The notes under the pieces: generated by a model
Databases searched by the model: none
What the model was told of the DNA's origin: nothing
Seen by the model: only the letters and a program-made list of their open reading frames with translations
From: Acridotheres tristis
Lineage: Eukaryota; Chordata; Aves; Passeriformes; Sturnidae
Assembly (NCBI GenBank): GCA_037013685.1
Contig: JAQOXP010000054.1
Coordinates: forward strand, 62,001 to 126,000
Length of the DNA: 64,000 nt
Reading direction: 5' to 3'
In this document: piece by piece, positions 16,264-27,427 of the stretch
Position numbering within the stretch: position 1 is the stretch's first letter
Layout of the letters: every line of letters starts with the position of its first letter
Made by a program: the position numbers and the translations under genes

Positions 16264-19200
16264 GTGCGACCCCAAAATCCCTCCCCAAAATCTCCCCTAA
16301 ATCCCCCCAAAAATCCCCCCCAGAATCTCCAAAAAATCCCCCCAAAAATCCTCCCAAAATCCCCCCAGAATCTCCAAAAAATCCCCCCCAAAATCTCCCC
16401 AAAATCCTCCCCCAAATCCTCCGAAAATCCCTCCGAAAATCCCTCCGAAAATCCCTCCGAAATCTCAAAAAAATCCCCCCAAATCCTTCCCAAAATCTCA
16501 AAAAAATCCCCCCAAAACCTCCGAAAATCCCTCCGAAAATCCCTCCAAAATCCTCCCCAAAATCTCCAAAAAATCCCCCCCAAATCCTCCCCAAAATCCT
16601 CCGAAAATCCCCCCCAAAATCCTCCCCAAAATCTCCAAAAAATCCCCCCCAAATCCTCCCCAAAATCTCCAAAAAATCCCCCCCAAATCCTCCCCAAAAT
16701 CTCAAAAAAATCCTCCCCAAAATCTCAAAAAAATCCCCCCAAAATCCTCCCCCAAATCCTCCGAAAATCCCCCCAAAATCCCCCCCAAATCCTCCCCAAA
16801 TCCTCCCAAAATCCTCCCCAAAATCTTCCCAAAATCCCTTTCTCTATGCCCCCCCAAATCCTATTTCCCCCCTAAACCTCATTCCCCTATCCCATTTCCT
16901 CCCCATTTTCCCCGCATTTTTCCTCCTTTTTCCCCCATTTCCCCTCCCTAAAATCCCATTTCCCCCCTTTTTTCCCCATTTCCCCTCGTTTTCTCCCATT
17001 TTCCCCCCGTTTTTCCCCATTTTTCCCCCAAAATCCCATTTCCCCCCCGTTTTCCCCCATTTTCCCCCGTTTTTCCCATTTTTTCCCCCGTTTTTCCCCA
17101 TTTTCCCCCGTTTTCCCCATTTTCCCCCGTTTTTCCCATTTTTTTCCCCCAAAATCCCATTTTTCCCCGTTTTCCCCATTTTTCCCCGTTTTTCCCCATT
17201 TTTCCCCGTTTTCCCCATTTTTCCCCGTTTTCCCCATTTTTCCCCCGTTTTTCCCATTTTTTCCCCGTTTTTCCCCATTTTCCCCCGTTTTCCCCATTTT
17301 CCCCCCGTTTCACCCATTTTTTCCCCCCTTTTTCCCCTAAAACCCCATTTTCCCCCCGTTTTTCCCCATTTTTTTCCCCGTTTTTCCCCCAAAATCCCAT
17401 TTTCCCCCCGTTTTCCCCCATTTTCCCCCCGTTTTCCCCATTTTCTCCCCGTTTTCCCCATTTTCCCCCCGTTTTTCCCCCCGTTTTTCCCCATTTTCCC
17501 CCCTAAAATCCCCATTTTTCCCCCCCAGCTCCACCTCCTCGGACACCCCCAGCCGGGCCAGCGACCCCTCGGACCCTCGCCCGGCCGGGGCCGCGCCCCC
17601 TCCCAAACCCAAACCCCCCCGCCACAAGCGCCTGTCCCACCTGTTCCACCGGGCCAGCGGGGCGAGTGCCACCAGCGCCACCAGCGCCACCAATGCCACC
17701 GGTGCCACCAGCGCCGCCCGCTGGGCCAGCGAGAAGAAACTGGCCGAGCTCCACGACCCCTCGGGTGACATTTTGGGGTCTGGGGGCGTCTCCGCGGCCG
17801 GCCCCCAGCAGCCCCCGTGCATCCTCAAGATTTTCGGCGGGGCGATCTCCCGAGGAGCCAACTACAAGAGCGTGCTGGCCACGCCGCGCTCCAGCGCTCG
17901 CCAGCTCGTCCGAGAGGCCCTGGAGCGCTACGGCCTCAACCCCGACGACTTCGGCCAATTCGCCCTCTGCGATGTCGTGGGGAGACCCGGCGGGGGCGGC
18001 ACGGCCGGCGGGGGGTGGCAGGGCGAGCACCTGCGCGAGGTGGGCGACTGGGAGAGGCCGCTGGTGCTGCAGGAGCTCTGGAAGCCCAAGGCGGGTTGGT
18101 CGCGACGCTTCGAGATTCGCCGCAGGCAGGACCTGGAGAGAGCGGGGGAGGCTGGCGACGATGGCGACAGCGCCGGTGAGTGTGGCCACCGTCCCCGGAG
18201 CGGTGGCGACCGTCGGCGGGGTGGTGGCCACCGTCCCCGGAGCGGTGGCGAGTGGCGGGAGTGGCCCTGGAGGTGGCAGCGGGGGAGGGTCCTGTCCTCG
18301 TTGTGTCCCCGGAGTTCCTTGTGGGGACCCCCCAAATGTCCCCTCAGGGGGTGACCCCGTTGTTGTCACCCCCAGACCCTCAAATGTTCCCGTGGGGGGG
18401 TGACCCCGTTATTGTCACCCCCCAAATGTCCCCTGGGGGGGTGGGGACCCCGTTATTGTCACCCCCCAGACCCCCAAATGTCCCCTGGGGGGGTGGGGAC
18501 CCCGTTATTGTCACCCCCAGACCCCCCAAATGTCCCCTGGGTGGGGTGGGGACCCCGTTATTGTCACCCCCAGACCCCCAAATGTCCCCTAGGTGGGGTG
18601 GGGACCCCATTCTTGTCACCCCCAGACCCCCCAAATGTCCCCTGGGGGGGGTGGGGACCCCGTTATGTCACCCCCCAAATGTCCCCTGGGGGGGTGACCC
18701 CGTTATTGTCACCCCCAAGTGTCCTCTGGGGGGGTGGGGACAGTCCCCCTTTTACCCCCCCACATTCCCACGGTGCCACCGACGCCCCCTCCCCGTTTTT
18801 CCCAGGGCTGCCCCCCCAGCCCCGCCGCCTCCACCGGAACCGTTCCCGGGCGGCCTCGGGGGGTCCCGCCCGCGACCCCCGCGACCCCCGGGACCCCCCC
18901 CCGGCCATGCGGCGCAGCATCAGCGACATGAACCTGAGCACGCGGCGGCGACAGCGCAAAGCCCTGAGCCTGGCGGGGGGCGGCGACACCGCCGCGACCG
19001 CCCCCCCGGGACCCCCGGGACCCCCGGGGACCCCCCCGGAGAGCGGGACGCCCCCCGGGGATGGGGGGCCCAGCCTGGAGCTGCTGTCCCAGTGCCTGAT
19101 CCAGCCCCCCCAGGACCGGCCCTACTTCCTGCTGCTGCAGGGCTACGGCAAGGAGGTGAGGAGGGGGAAAAGGGGGAAAAGGGGGGAGAAAAGGGGGGGG

Positions 19201-22200
19201 GAAAGGGGGGGAAAAGGGGGGAAAAAGGGGGAAAGGGGGAAAAAGGGGGGAAAAGGGGGGCAAAAAGGAGAAAAAGGGGGAAAAAAGGGGAAAAAGGTGG
19301 AAAGAAGGGGGGGAAAAGGGAGGAAAAAGGGGGGAAAAGGGGGAAAAAGGGGGAAAAGGGGGGAAAGGGGAAAAAGGGGAAAAGGGGAAAAAAGGGGGAA
19401 AGGGGGAAAAAGGGGGGAAAAAGGGGGAAAAAGGGGAAAAAAAGGGGGGGAAAAGGGGGAAAGGGGGGGAAAAGGGGGGAAAGGGGAAAGAAAGGGGGTA
19501 AAGGGGGAAAAAAGGGAAAGAAAAGGGGGAAAAGGGGATAAAAGGGGGAAGAGGGGGGAAAATGGGGGGAAAAATGAGGGGGAAAAGGGGGGAAAGAAGG
19601 GGGAAAAAAGGGGGGAAAAAGGGAAAAGGGAAAGGAAAGAAAAGGAAAGGAAAAAGGGGAAAGGAAAAGGGGGGAAACTGCCCCAAAATGAGCCCCGGGT
19701 CTCGGTGAAATCACCCCAAAAACGGTCCAAAAAAAACCCAAAAACCCCCAAATCCCCTTTTCTTCCTGACATCCCCAATCCGTAAAATATTCCTTTACTG
19801 GGGTCTCTGCTTTTACACCCTAAAAAAAATTCCCTTGCCCGTGACTTCCTTTTCCTGACCCTAAAAAAAAACCCAAAAAACCCCAAAAAACCTTTTCCCA
19901 GCCTCTCAAATTTTCCCACTTTGCCGCCACCCCACTATCCCCCCCCCCGAACCCCCTTTTTTCCACCCCAAATTTCCCCCCCCCCACAGGATTTCGTCCT
20001 TTTCGTCATGAGCCGCCCCCAGCACATCTTCGGCCGCCCCGAGCGCCGGGGGGGCCCCGAAACGCCCCCTCCCACCCCCGAGACCCCCGACGGACCCCCC
20101 CAAAAATCCGACCCGGGGCCTTTCTCGGTGGTCGACACCTTCCTGAGCGCCCCCGACATCCTCCCCCGCCACTGCCTGGTGCAGGCGACCCCCGGGCCGG
20201 GGGGCGACGCCGGCGGGGACCCCCCCTCGGCCACCGTGCGGCCTTTCCGGGGCGCCCCCGCCACCCTGAACGGGACCCCCCTGCTCCGCCGGGCCCCCCT
20301 GAACCCCGGCGACCTTTTGGGGCTGGGGGAGCACGTCCTGCTGCTCTACAAAGACCCCCGAGCCGGGGAGGGGGCGGCCCGGCCGCCCTGGGTGCCGCCC
20401 CCCCGCGCCTCCCTGGGCATTTTGGGGGTTTTGGGGTGCGCGGGGTGCGGGAGGAGCCCCCGGGAGAGGCGGGACGTGCTCAGGGGGGCTCTGGAGACCC
20501 CCAAAGCCGAGCTCCGCTACCGCCCCCAGGACGAGGGGACGCTGCTCAGGGAGATCCTAAACCTGGATTTGGGGGGTGGCAACGAGGGGTCCCCAGCCGG
20601 GGGGGACTCCGGGGAGGATCTGGGGGGTCCCGGCGAGGATTTGGGGGCTCTGGCCCCCGCGTTCCTGCTGGGGCTGTGCCTGGATCACGCGGCCCGAGAG
20701 TTCCCGGAGGGACATTTCCCCGAGCTGCTGGGCAGAGTGGCCGGGATGCTGCGGGAGACGGTCTGGGTGAGCCCGGGGACATCTGGGGACATCGGGGGGG
20801 ACATTTGGGGACATTGGGGGGACTCGGGGAATGGGGGGATTTTGGGGGGGATATGGGCAGAGTGGCCGGGATGCTGCGGGAGACGGTCTGGGTGAGCCCG
20901 GGGACATCTGGGGACATCGGGGGGGACATTTGGGGACATTGGGGGCACACTGTGGACATCGGGGGGACATTTGGGGATGTCGGGGGGACATTTGGGGCAC
21001 ACTGGGGACACTGAAGGGACATCGGGGGGACATTTGGGGTACACTGGGGACATCGGGGAGACATTTGGGGACATCGGGGGGGATATTTGGGGACATAGAG
21101 GGGACATTGGGGACATGGGGGGACATTGGGGACGTCGGGGGGGACATTTGGGGACATCGGGGGGACATTTGGGGGGCGTTGGGGACATCGAGGGGGACAT
21201 TTGGGGACATTGGGAGGACATTTGGGGACATGGGGGGGACATTTGGGGCACACTGGGGACATTTGGGGGCGCGTTGGGGATGTCGGGGGGACATGGAGGG
21301 ACACAGGGAGGACATGGGGGGTACTGGGGCCGAACTGGGACTGAACTGGGCCATACTGGGACCGAACTGGGACTGAACTGGGCCATTCTGGGACCGAACT
21401 GGGGCTGAACTGGGCCATACTGGGACTGAACTGGGCCATACTGGGACTGAACTGGGCCATACTGGGACTGAACTGGGCCATACTGGGGCGCTGAGGGGGT
21501 CCCTCCTTCTCTCCCGGCAGGAGAAGATCAAAGAAATCGGGGACCGGCAGCCGGAGAGGTGAGAAAAAAACCGAACAAAAACCCCCAAAAACCCCCCAAA
21601 ACCCCCAAAACCTCCCCGGAGACCCCCCCAAAACCCTCTAAGACCCCTCCCAATTTTCGGGGACCCCCCCCAGCCCCCCTGACGGGGACCCCCCGCCCCC
21701 CCTGGACCTGGCCGGGGTCACGTCGGACCTGCGGCCGCTGCTGCTGTGGCTGGCGAACGCCGTGGAGCTGCTGAACCTCGCCCAGGGCCACCTGCAGGCC
21801 ATGGAGGGCGAGCTGGACATCGAAGGTGGCACTGGGAGCGACTGGGAGCGACTGGGAGAGACTGGGAGGGGACTGGGAGGGACTGGGAGGGACTGGGAGG
21901 GGACTGGGATGGACTGGGAGGGGCTGGGAGGGGACTGGGAGGGGCTGGGAATGGACTGAGATGGACTGGGAGCGACTGGGATGCACTGGGAGGGAACTGG
22001 GAGGGGATTGGGAGGGGACTGGGATGGACTGGGAGGGACCTGGAGGGACTGGGAGGGGACTGGGAGGGAAATGGGATGGGACTGGGAATGGACTAAGATG
22101 AACTGGGAGCGACTGGGATGCACTGGCAGGGACTGGGATGGAACTGGGATAGACTGGGATGGAACTGGGAGGGGACTGGGATGCACTGGGAGGGACCTGG

Positions 22201-25200
22201 AGGGACTGGGAGGGGACTGGGATGGACTCGGAGGGAACTGGGAATGGACTAAGATGAACTGGGAGCGACTGGGATGCACTGGCAGGGACTGGGAGGGACT
22301 GGGATAGACTGGGATAGACTGGGATGGAATTGGGAGAGGATTGGGAAGGAACTGGGAGGGACTGGGGGGGACTGGGAGGGAACTGTGATGGGAAATGGGA
22401 GGGGACTGGGATGGACTGGGAGGGTTCCCGGGGCTGTTTTGGCATCAAACTGGGGGAGTTTTGGGGCTGTACTGGGAATTTTGGGGGGGATTCCCGGTGG
22501 GACTTGGGGCTGATCCCGGGTTTTGGGGTCTGATCCCGGTTTTGGGGGAACCCCACGGGATTTAGGGGGGGCTGATCCCGGGTTTTGGGGTCTGATCCCG
22601 GTTTTGGGGGGAACCCCACGGGATTTAGGGGGGTCTGATCCCGGGTTTTGGGGTCTGATCCCGGGTTTTGGGGGAACCCCACGGGATTTTGGGGGGCCTG
22701 ATCCCGGGTTTTGGGGGGAAACCCACGGGATTTTGGGGGGTCTGATCCCCACGGGATTTTGGGGTGTCTGATCCCGGTTTTGGGGGAACCCCACGGGATT
22801 TAGGGGGGGCTGATCCCGGTTTTGGGGGGAACCCCACGGGATTTAGGGGGGGCTGATCCCGGTTTTGGGGGGTCTGATCCCGGTTTTGGGGGGAACCCCA
22901 CGGGATTTAGGGGGGTCTGATCCCGGGTTTTGGGGGGAACCCCACGGGATTTTGGGGGGTCTGATCCCGGTTTTGGGGGGAACCCCACGGGATTTAGGGG
23001 GGTCTGATCCCGGGTTTTGGGGTCTGATCCCGGTTTTGGGGGGAACCCCACGGGATTTAGGGGGGTCTGATCCCGGGTTTTGGGGTCTGATCCCGGTTTT
23101 GGGGGAACCCCACGGGATTTTGGGGTGTCTGATCCCGGTTTTGGGGGGAACCCCACGGGATTTAGGGGGGGCTGATCCCGGTTTTGGGGTGTCTGATCCC
23201 GGTTTTGGGGGGAACCCCACGGGATTTAGGGCCGTGCCCGGAGCTGGAGCGGGACCTGGAGAGCTGTGACGAGGCTCTGGGGGTGCTGGATGAGGTCATC
23301 ATGTCCACGTTCCAGCAGAGCGTCTATTACCTGACCAAGGTGACCCCAAAACCCACCTGGGCACCCCAAAAAACACCTGGGGGATCCCAAAAACCACCCG
23401 GGGATCCCAAAACCCACCCGGGGGATCCCAAAAACCCACCTGGGCACCCCAAAAACCCACCTGGGCACCCCAAAAACCCACCCAGGGATCCCAAAACCCA
23501 CCCGGGGGATCCCAAAAACCCACCTGGGCACCCCAAAAACCACCCGGGGCACCCCAAAAACCACCCTGGGCATCCCAAAAACCAACCCGGGGATCCCCCA
23601 AAAACACCCGGGGGATCCGAAAAACCCACCTGGGCACTCCAAAAACCACCCGGGGATCCCAAAAACCCACCCGGGGGATCCCAAAATTCACCTGGAGATC
23701 CCAAAATTCACCTGGGTGCAACCCCAAAACCCCTTTAAATCCCCCAAAGCCACTCTGAGACCCCTCAAATCCCCCCTGAGACCCCCCCCAAACTCCTCAG
23801 ACCTCCCCAAACCACCCCAAATCTCCCCAAAAATCCCCTCTAAATCCCCCAAATCCCCCCCAAAGTTCTCTCTAAACCCCCCAAAATCCCCCCAAACCCC
23901 CCCAGAGCCCCCTCTAACCCCCCAAACCCCCCTCCCCAGACCCCAAAATCCCCCCCAAACCCCCCCAGAGCCCCTTTTAACCCCCCAAACCCCCCTCCCC
24001 AGACCCCAAAATCCCCCCCAAATCCCCCCCGAACCCCCCCAGAGCCCCTTTTAACCCCCCAAACCCCCCTCCCCAGACCCCAAAATCCCCCCCAATCCCC
24101 CAAAATCCCCCCAGAGCCCCCTCTAACTCCCCAAACCCCCTCCCCAGACCCCAAAATCCCCCCCGAACCCCCCCAGAGCCCCCTCTAACCCCCCAAACCC
24201 CCCTCCCCAGACCCCAAAATCCCCCCAAATCCCCCCAGAGCCCCCTCTAACCCCCCAAACCCCCCTCCCCAGACCCTCTACTCGGCCCTGCCGGCCCTGC
24301 TGGACACCAACCCCTTTGTGGGGCCGGGGGAGCCGCGGGCGGGGCCGGACCTGGGGGGGGTCCCCGAGGGGCTGCGACCCCCCCTGGCCGTGTTCAGGGC
24401 CGTGCTGGGGCTGACCCGGGAGTGTCACCTGCACCCCGACCTGGTGTCACAAACCTTCGGCTACCTGTTCTTCTTCTCCAACGCCTCGCTCTTCAACACG
24501 CTCATGGAGAAAGGTGAGGCCTTCGGGGAGGGGCTTTGGGGGGTCCCTGAGGGGTTTGGGGAGGATTTAGGGGGTCTCAGAGGGGTTTGGGGGGGTCCCT
24601 GAGGGGTTTGGGGGGTCCCTGAGGGGTTTGGGGGGGGATTTGAGGGGTCCCCGAGGGGTTTGGGGCGGATTTAGGGGGGATTTGGGGGGTCCCCGAGGGG
24701 TTTGGGGGGTCCCTGAGGGGTTTTGGGGGGTCCCTGAGGGGTTTGGGGGGGGATTTGAGGGGTCCCAGAGGGGTTTAGGGGGGGATTTAGGGGGGATTTG
24801 GGGGGTCCCAGAGGGGTTTGGAGGGAGATTTGAGGGGTTTTGGGGGGTCCCTGAGGGGTTTGGGGGGGTCCCAGAGGGGTTTGGGGGAGATTTGGGGGAG
24901 ATTTGAGGGGTTTCAGAGGGGTTTGGGGGGGCCCAGAGGGGTTTGGGGTCCCAGAGGGTTTGGGGGGATTTGGGGGGGTCCCAGAGGGGTTTGGGGAGGA
25001 TTTAGCGGGTCCCGGAGGGGTTTGGGGCAGATTTGGGGAATCCCAGAGGGGTTCGAGGGGTCCCAGAGGGGTTTAGGGGGCGGATTTGGGGGTCTCAAAG
25101 TGGTTTGGGGGGATTTTGGGGGGGATTTGGGGGGTCTCAGAGGGGTTTGGGAGGAATTTGGGGGGTCCCGAAGGGCTTTGGGGGATTGGGGGAGATTGAG

Positions 25201-27427
25201 AGGGTTGGGGGGACTTAGAGGGGATTTTTGGGGAGTTCGGGACGAATGTGAGGATCCTCCTGGGCGATTTCAGATTTCCAAAAAAAATCTGCCAAAAAAA
25301 AAAAAAAAAAAAAAAAAAAAGTTAATTCAAAACCACACACACCAAAAAAAAAAAAAAAAATCCCCCCAAAAAAAAGAAATCCTGAATTAAAAAAAAATCC
25401 AAAATAAATAAAAATCCCCCCAAATCCCCCCCGAATCCCCCCCAGGCAGCGCGGGGCCGTTTTTCCAGTGGTGGGTCGGGGTTCGCCTCAGAACCAACCT
25501 GGACCTGGTTCTGGACGGGCTGGGGGCGCTCGGGCTCGGCGACATCGCGGGCGACTTCTTCAGGAAACTCTCGGCCACCGCCAACCTGCTGTGCACCCCC
25601 CGCGGCTGCCTGGAGCAGGTGGGCGCACCTGGGCACACCTGGGCACACCTGAGGGGGCACCTGGGGACACACCTGGGGATACCTGGGACAGCTGGGCACA
25701 CCTGGGGATACCTGAGGGGGCACCTGGGGGCAGGTGGGGATACCTGGGCACACACCTGGGCACACCTGAGGGGGCACCTGGGGACACACCTGGGCACACC
25801 TGGGCACACCTGGGAGGCACCTGGGGACACACCTGGGGACAGGTAGGGGCACACCTGGCGACAACTGGCGCTAGCTGTGCACACCTGGGGACACACCGGC
25901 TGACACCTGGAGCACCTGGGGACACACCTGGGGATACCTGGAGCACCTGGGGACAGCTGGGACACACCTGGGGACACACCTGGGCCACACCTGGGCGGTG
26001 ACACCGTGGAGCCCAGGTGTGTGTGTGTGGGTGGGGGGATCCCAGGTGCCATCCCCTGTCCCCTCCCCCCCTCCCCCGTGTGTCCCCAAGGCCACCTGGG
26101 CGCGGCTGCGCGCGGAGTTCCCGGCGCTCTCACCTGCGCAGCTGCACCACGTGTTACGTCACTACCGCCTGGGCCGGGGCCGCGCCCCGCCCCCCGCCTG
26201 GAGCCCCGCCCCCGAGGACAGCGCCGAGGCCGCCGCAGGTGAGGCACCTGTGGCACCTGTGTGGCACCTGTGTCACCTCCCTGTGGCACCTGTGTCACCA
26301 CCTGTGTCACCTGTGTAACCCACCTGTGTCACCTGTGTCACCACCTGTGTCACCTGTGTCACCCACGGCACCTCCCTGTGTCACCTGTGTCACCTCCCGT
26401 GTCACCTGTGTCACCACCTGTGTCACCTCCCCGTGTCACCTGTGTCACCTCCCTGTGTCCTTCTGTCCCCTCCCAGTGTCCCCCGGGCTCTTCTGAAATC
26501 CCCAAATGTCCCCAAATCCCCTCGGTGTCCCCAAATGTCCCCAAATTCCCTGAGTGTCCCCGATGTCCCCAAATGTCCCCAAATCCCCCCGATGTCCCCA
26601 AATCCCCTGAGTGTCCCCAAACCCCCTGCGTGTCCCCAAATCCCCTCAGTGTCCCCAAATCCCAAAATCCACAAACCCCCTCAGTGTCCCCAAATCCCCC
26701 CGATGTCCCCAAATCCCCTCAGTGTCCCCAAATGTTCCCAAATCCCCAAATCCTCTCAGTGTCCCCAAATCCCCCCGATGTCCCCAAACCCCCTGAGTGT
26801 CCCCAAATCCCAAAATCCACAAACCCCCTCAGTGTCCCCAAATCCTCTCAGTGTCCCCGATGTCCCCAAATGTCCCCAAATCCCCTGAGTGTCCCCAAAT
26901 CCACCCAATGTCCCCAAATCCCCAAATCCCCCCGATGTCCCCAAATCCCCCCAATGTCCCCAAATCCCCAAATCCCCCCGATGTCCCCAAATCCCCTCAG
27001 TGTCCCCAATGTCCCCAAATCCCCCCGATGTCCCCAAATCCCCCCAATGTCCCCAAATTCCCAAATCTCCAAATCCCCCCGATGTCCCCAAATCCCCTCA
27101 GTGTCCCCAAGTGTCCTCAATGTCCCCAAATGTCCCCAAATCCCCAAATCCCCTGAGTGTCCCCAAATCCCCTCAGTGTCCCCAATGTCCCCAAATCCCC
27201 CCAGTGTCCCCAAACCCCCCAATGTCCCCTGAGTGTCCCCAGTGTCCCGTCCCCCCCCCCCAGGTGACATCTTCGAGAGTTTTTCCGAGCACCCCCCGCT
27301 CCTGTTGCCCACCCGGGGCTTCCGCCTGCGCCCGGGGGTCCCGCTGGGCCCGGGGGGGCTCCTGCGCCCCCTCCTCACCATCCGCCGCCGCCTCTGGGAG
27401 CTCGAGGGGGGCGGCGCCGACCCCTGA
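16130..27427 (+). CDS. RASIP1: RASIP1, Ras-interacting protein 1 (complete)
   Basis: Endothelial effector of Ras/Rap1 that controls junctions, RhoA signalling and vessel lumen formation. Eleven coding exons: 16130-16263, 17529-18175, 18806-19155, 19990-20766, 21521-21558, 21674-21825, 23230-23339, 24273-24513, 25446-25618, 26091-26238 and 27264-27427. All phases fit and the total is 977 residues (human 963). Order of parts: N-terminal GLWINSPKKRLAK; RA domain about 142-242; a basic RRSISDMNLS stretch; FHA-like domain about 378-500 (QHIFGR, APDILPRHC, NGTPLL); then the DIL (dilute) region from about 600 (EKIKEIGDRQPE, FQQSVYYLTK, DLVSQTFGYLFFFSNAS, RTNLDLVLDGL) to the end. The relative RADIL is less similar at the N-terminus. 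The gene is convergent with IZUMO1, its neighbour in human. Confidence 0.95.
16270..17520. repeat. C/A- and T/C-run repeats, RASIP1 intron
   Basis: Positions 16270-16845 are AAATCCCCCCAAAATCCTCC units. Positions 16880-17520 are TTTTTCCCCATTTTCCCCCG units, a long polypyrimidine run leading into the exon 2 acceptor. Confidence 0.85.
17529..18175 (+). CDS. RASIP1: RASIP1 coding exon 2 (RA domain)
   Basis: Acceptor CCCCCCAG, donor GTGAGT. Basic RLSHLFHRASG and an Ala/Thr/Ser run come first, then ANYKSVLATPRSSARQLVRE and PLVLQELWKPKAGW of the Ras-association fold. Confidence 0.94.
18310..19985. repeat. RASIP1 introns 2 and 3 repeats (flanking coding exon 3)
   Basis: Positions 18310-18745 hold about eight 45-50 base units with CCCAAATGTCCCCTGGG and CCGTTATTGTCACC. 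Exon 3 (18806-19155) lies between. Positions 19160-19675 are (GGGGGAAAA)n purine repeats. Confidence 0.85.
18806..19155 (+). CDS. RASIP1: RASIP1 coding exon 3
   Basis: Joins phase 1 and ends phase 0 before GTGAGG. It holds NRSRAASGG, identical to human, a proline-rich linker, and QCLIQPPQDRPYFLLLQGYG. Confidence 0.94.
19990..20766 (+). CDS. RASIP1: RASIP1 coding exon 4 (FHA-like domain)
   Basis: 259 codons between CCCACAG and GTGAGC. It includes VDTFLSAPDILPRHC and GDLLGLGEHVLLLYKDPR. The last 37 bases and the donor are duplicated 125 bases downstream. Confidence 0.95.
20767..21500. repeat. GGGGACATTTGGGGACAT repeat, RASIP1 intron 4
   Basis: Units of 18-21 bases. A 20-base ACTGGGCCATACTGGGACTG repeat occupies 21330-21485. 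The first part contains a copy of the exon 4 end and donor. Confidence 0.85.
21521..21558 (+). CDS. RASIP1: RASIP1 coding exon 5 (38 bases)
   Basis: EKIKEIGDRQPE plus two bases, matching human. Acceptor CCCGGCAG, donor GTGAGA. Confidence 0.95.
21674..21825 (+). CDS. RASIP1: RASIP1 coding exon 6
   Basis: Encodes DLRPLLLWLANAVELLNLAQ (human ELRPLMLWMANTTELLSFVQ). It ends phase 1 before GTGGCA. Confidence 0.93.
21826..23229. repeat. Two minisatellites in RASIP1 intron 6
   Basis: Positions 21830-22430 are GGACTGGGAGGGACTGGGAT units. Positions 22495-23229 hold about 13 copies of a roughly 43-62 base unit with GGTCTGATCCCGGTTTTGGG and AACCCCACGGGATTTAGG. The exon 7 acceptor sits in the last copy. 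Confidence 0.88.
23230..23339 (+). CDS. RASIP1: RASIP1 coding exon 7
   Basis: Encodes DEVIMSTFQQSVYYLTK. The acceptor is the last copy of a repeated GGGATTTAG block. Confidence 0.94.
23340..24272. repeat. Repeats in RASIP1 intron 7
   Basis: Positions 23345-23725 are CCCAAAAACCCACCTGGGCA units. Positions 23925-24272 are 62-74 base units each containing CCCCCTCCCCAGACCC, the exon 8 acceptor sequence. Confidence 0.88.
24273..24513 (+). CDS. RASIP1: RASIP1 coding exon 8 (DIL)
   Basis: Encodes TLYSALPALLDTNPF and DLVSQTFGYLFFFSNASLFN. The acceptor CTCCCCAG is the last of six repeated copies. Confidence 0.96.
24520..25440. repeat. GAGGGGTTTGGGGGGTCCC repeat and A-runs, RASIP1 intron 8
   Basis: About 30 units of 19-30 bases to 25230. 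Poly-A runs at 25293-25320 and 25345-25361 precede the exon 9 acceptor. Confidence 0.85.
25446..25618 (+). CDS. RASIP1: RASIP1 coding exon 9 (DIL)
   Basis: Encodes RTNLDLVLDGLGALGLGDIA, then FFRKLSATANLLC. Acceptor CCCCCAG, donor GTGGGC. Confidence 0.95.
25619..27260. repeat. RASIP1 introns 9 and 10 repeats (flanking coding exon 10)
   Basis: Positions 25625-26000 are CACCTGGGGACA units. Exon 10 (26091-26238) lies between. Positions 26240-26470 are CACCTGTGTCAC units, and 26490-27240 are CCCCAAATCCCCCCGATGTC and CCCTCAGTGT units. Confidence 0.85.
26091..26238 (+). CDS. RASIP1: RASIP1 coding exon 10
   Basis: Encodes LSPAQLHHVLRHYRLGRGR (human LTPAQLHHLLSHYQLGPGR). Acceptor CCCCAAG, donor GTGAGG. 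Confidence 0.94.
27264..27427 (+). CDS. RASIP1: RASIP1 coding exon 11 and stop
   Basis: Starts GDIFESFSEHPPLLLP, as in human. It ends WELEGGGADP and TGA (27425-27427), shorter than the human tail. Confidence 0.94.

Noticed and set aside
16130..27427. RADIL instead of RASIP1
   Set aside because: The N-terminal GLWINSP and NRSRAASGG segments and IZUMO1 next door fit RASIP1.
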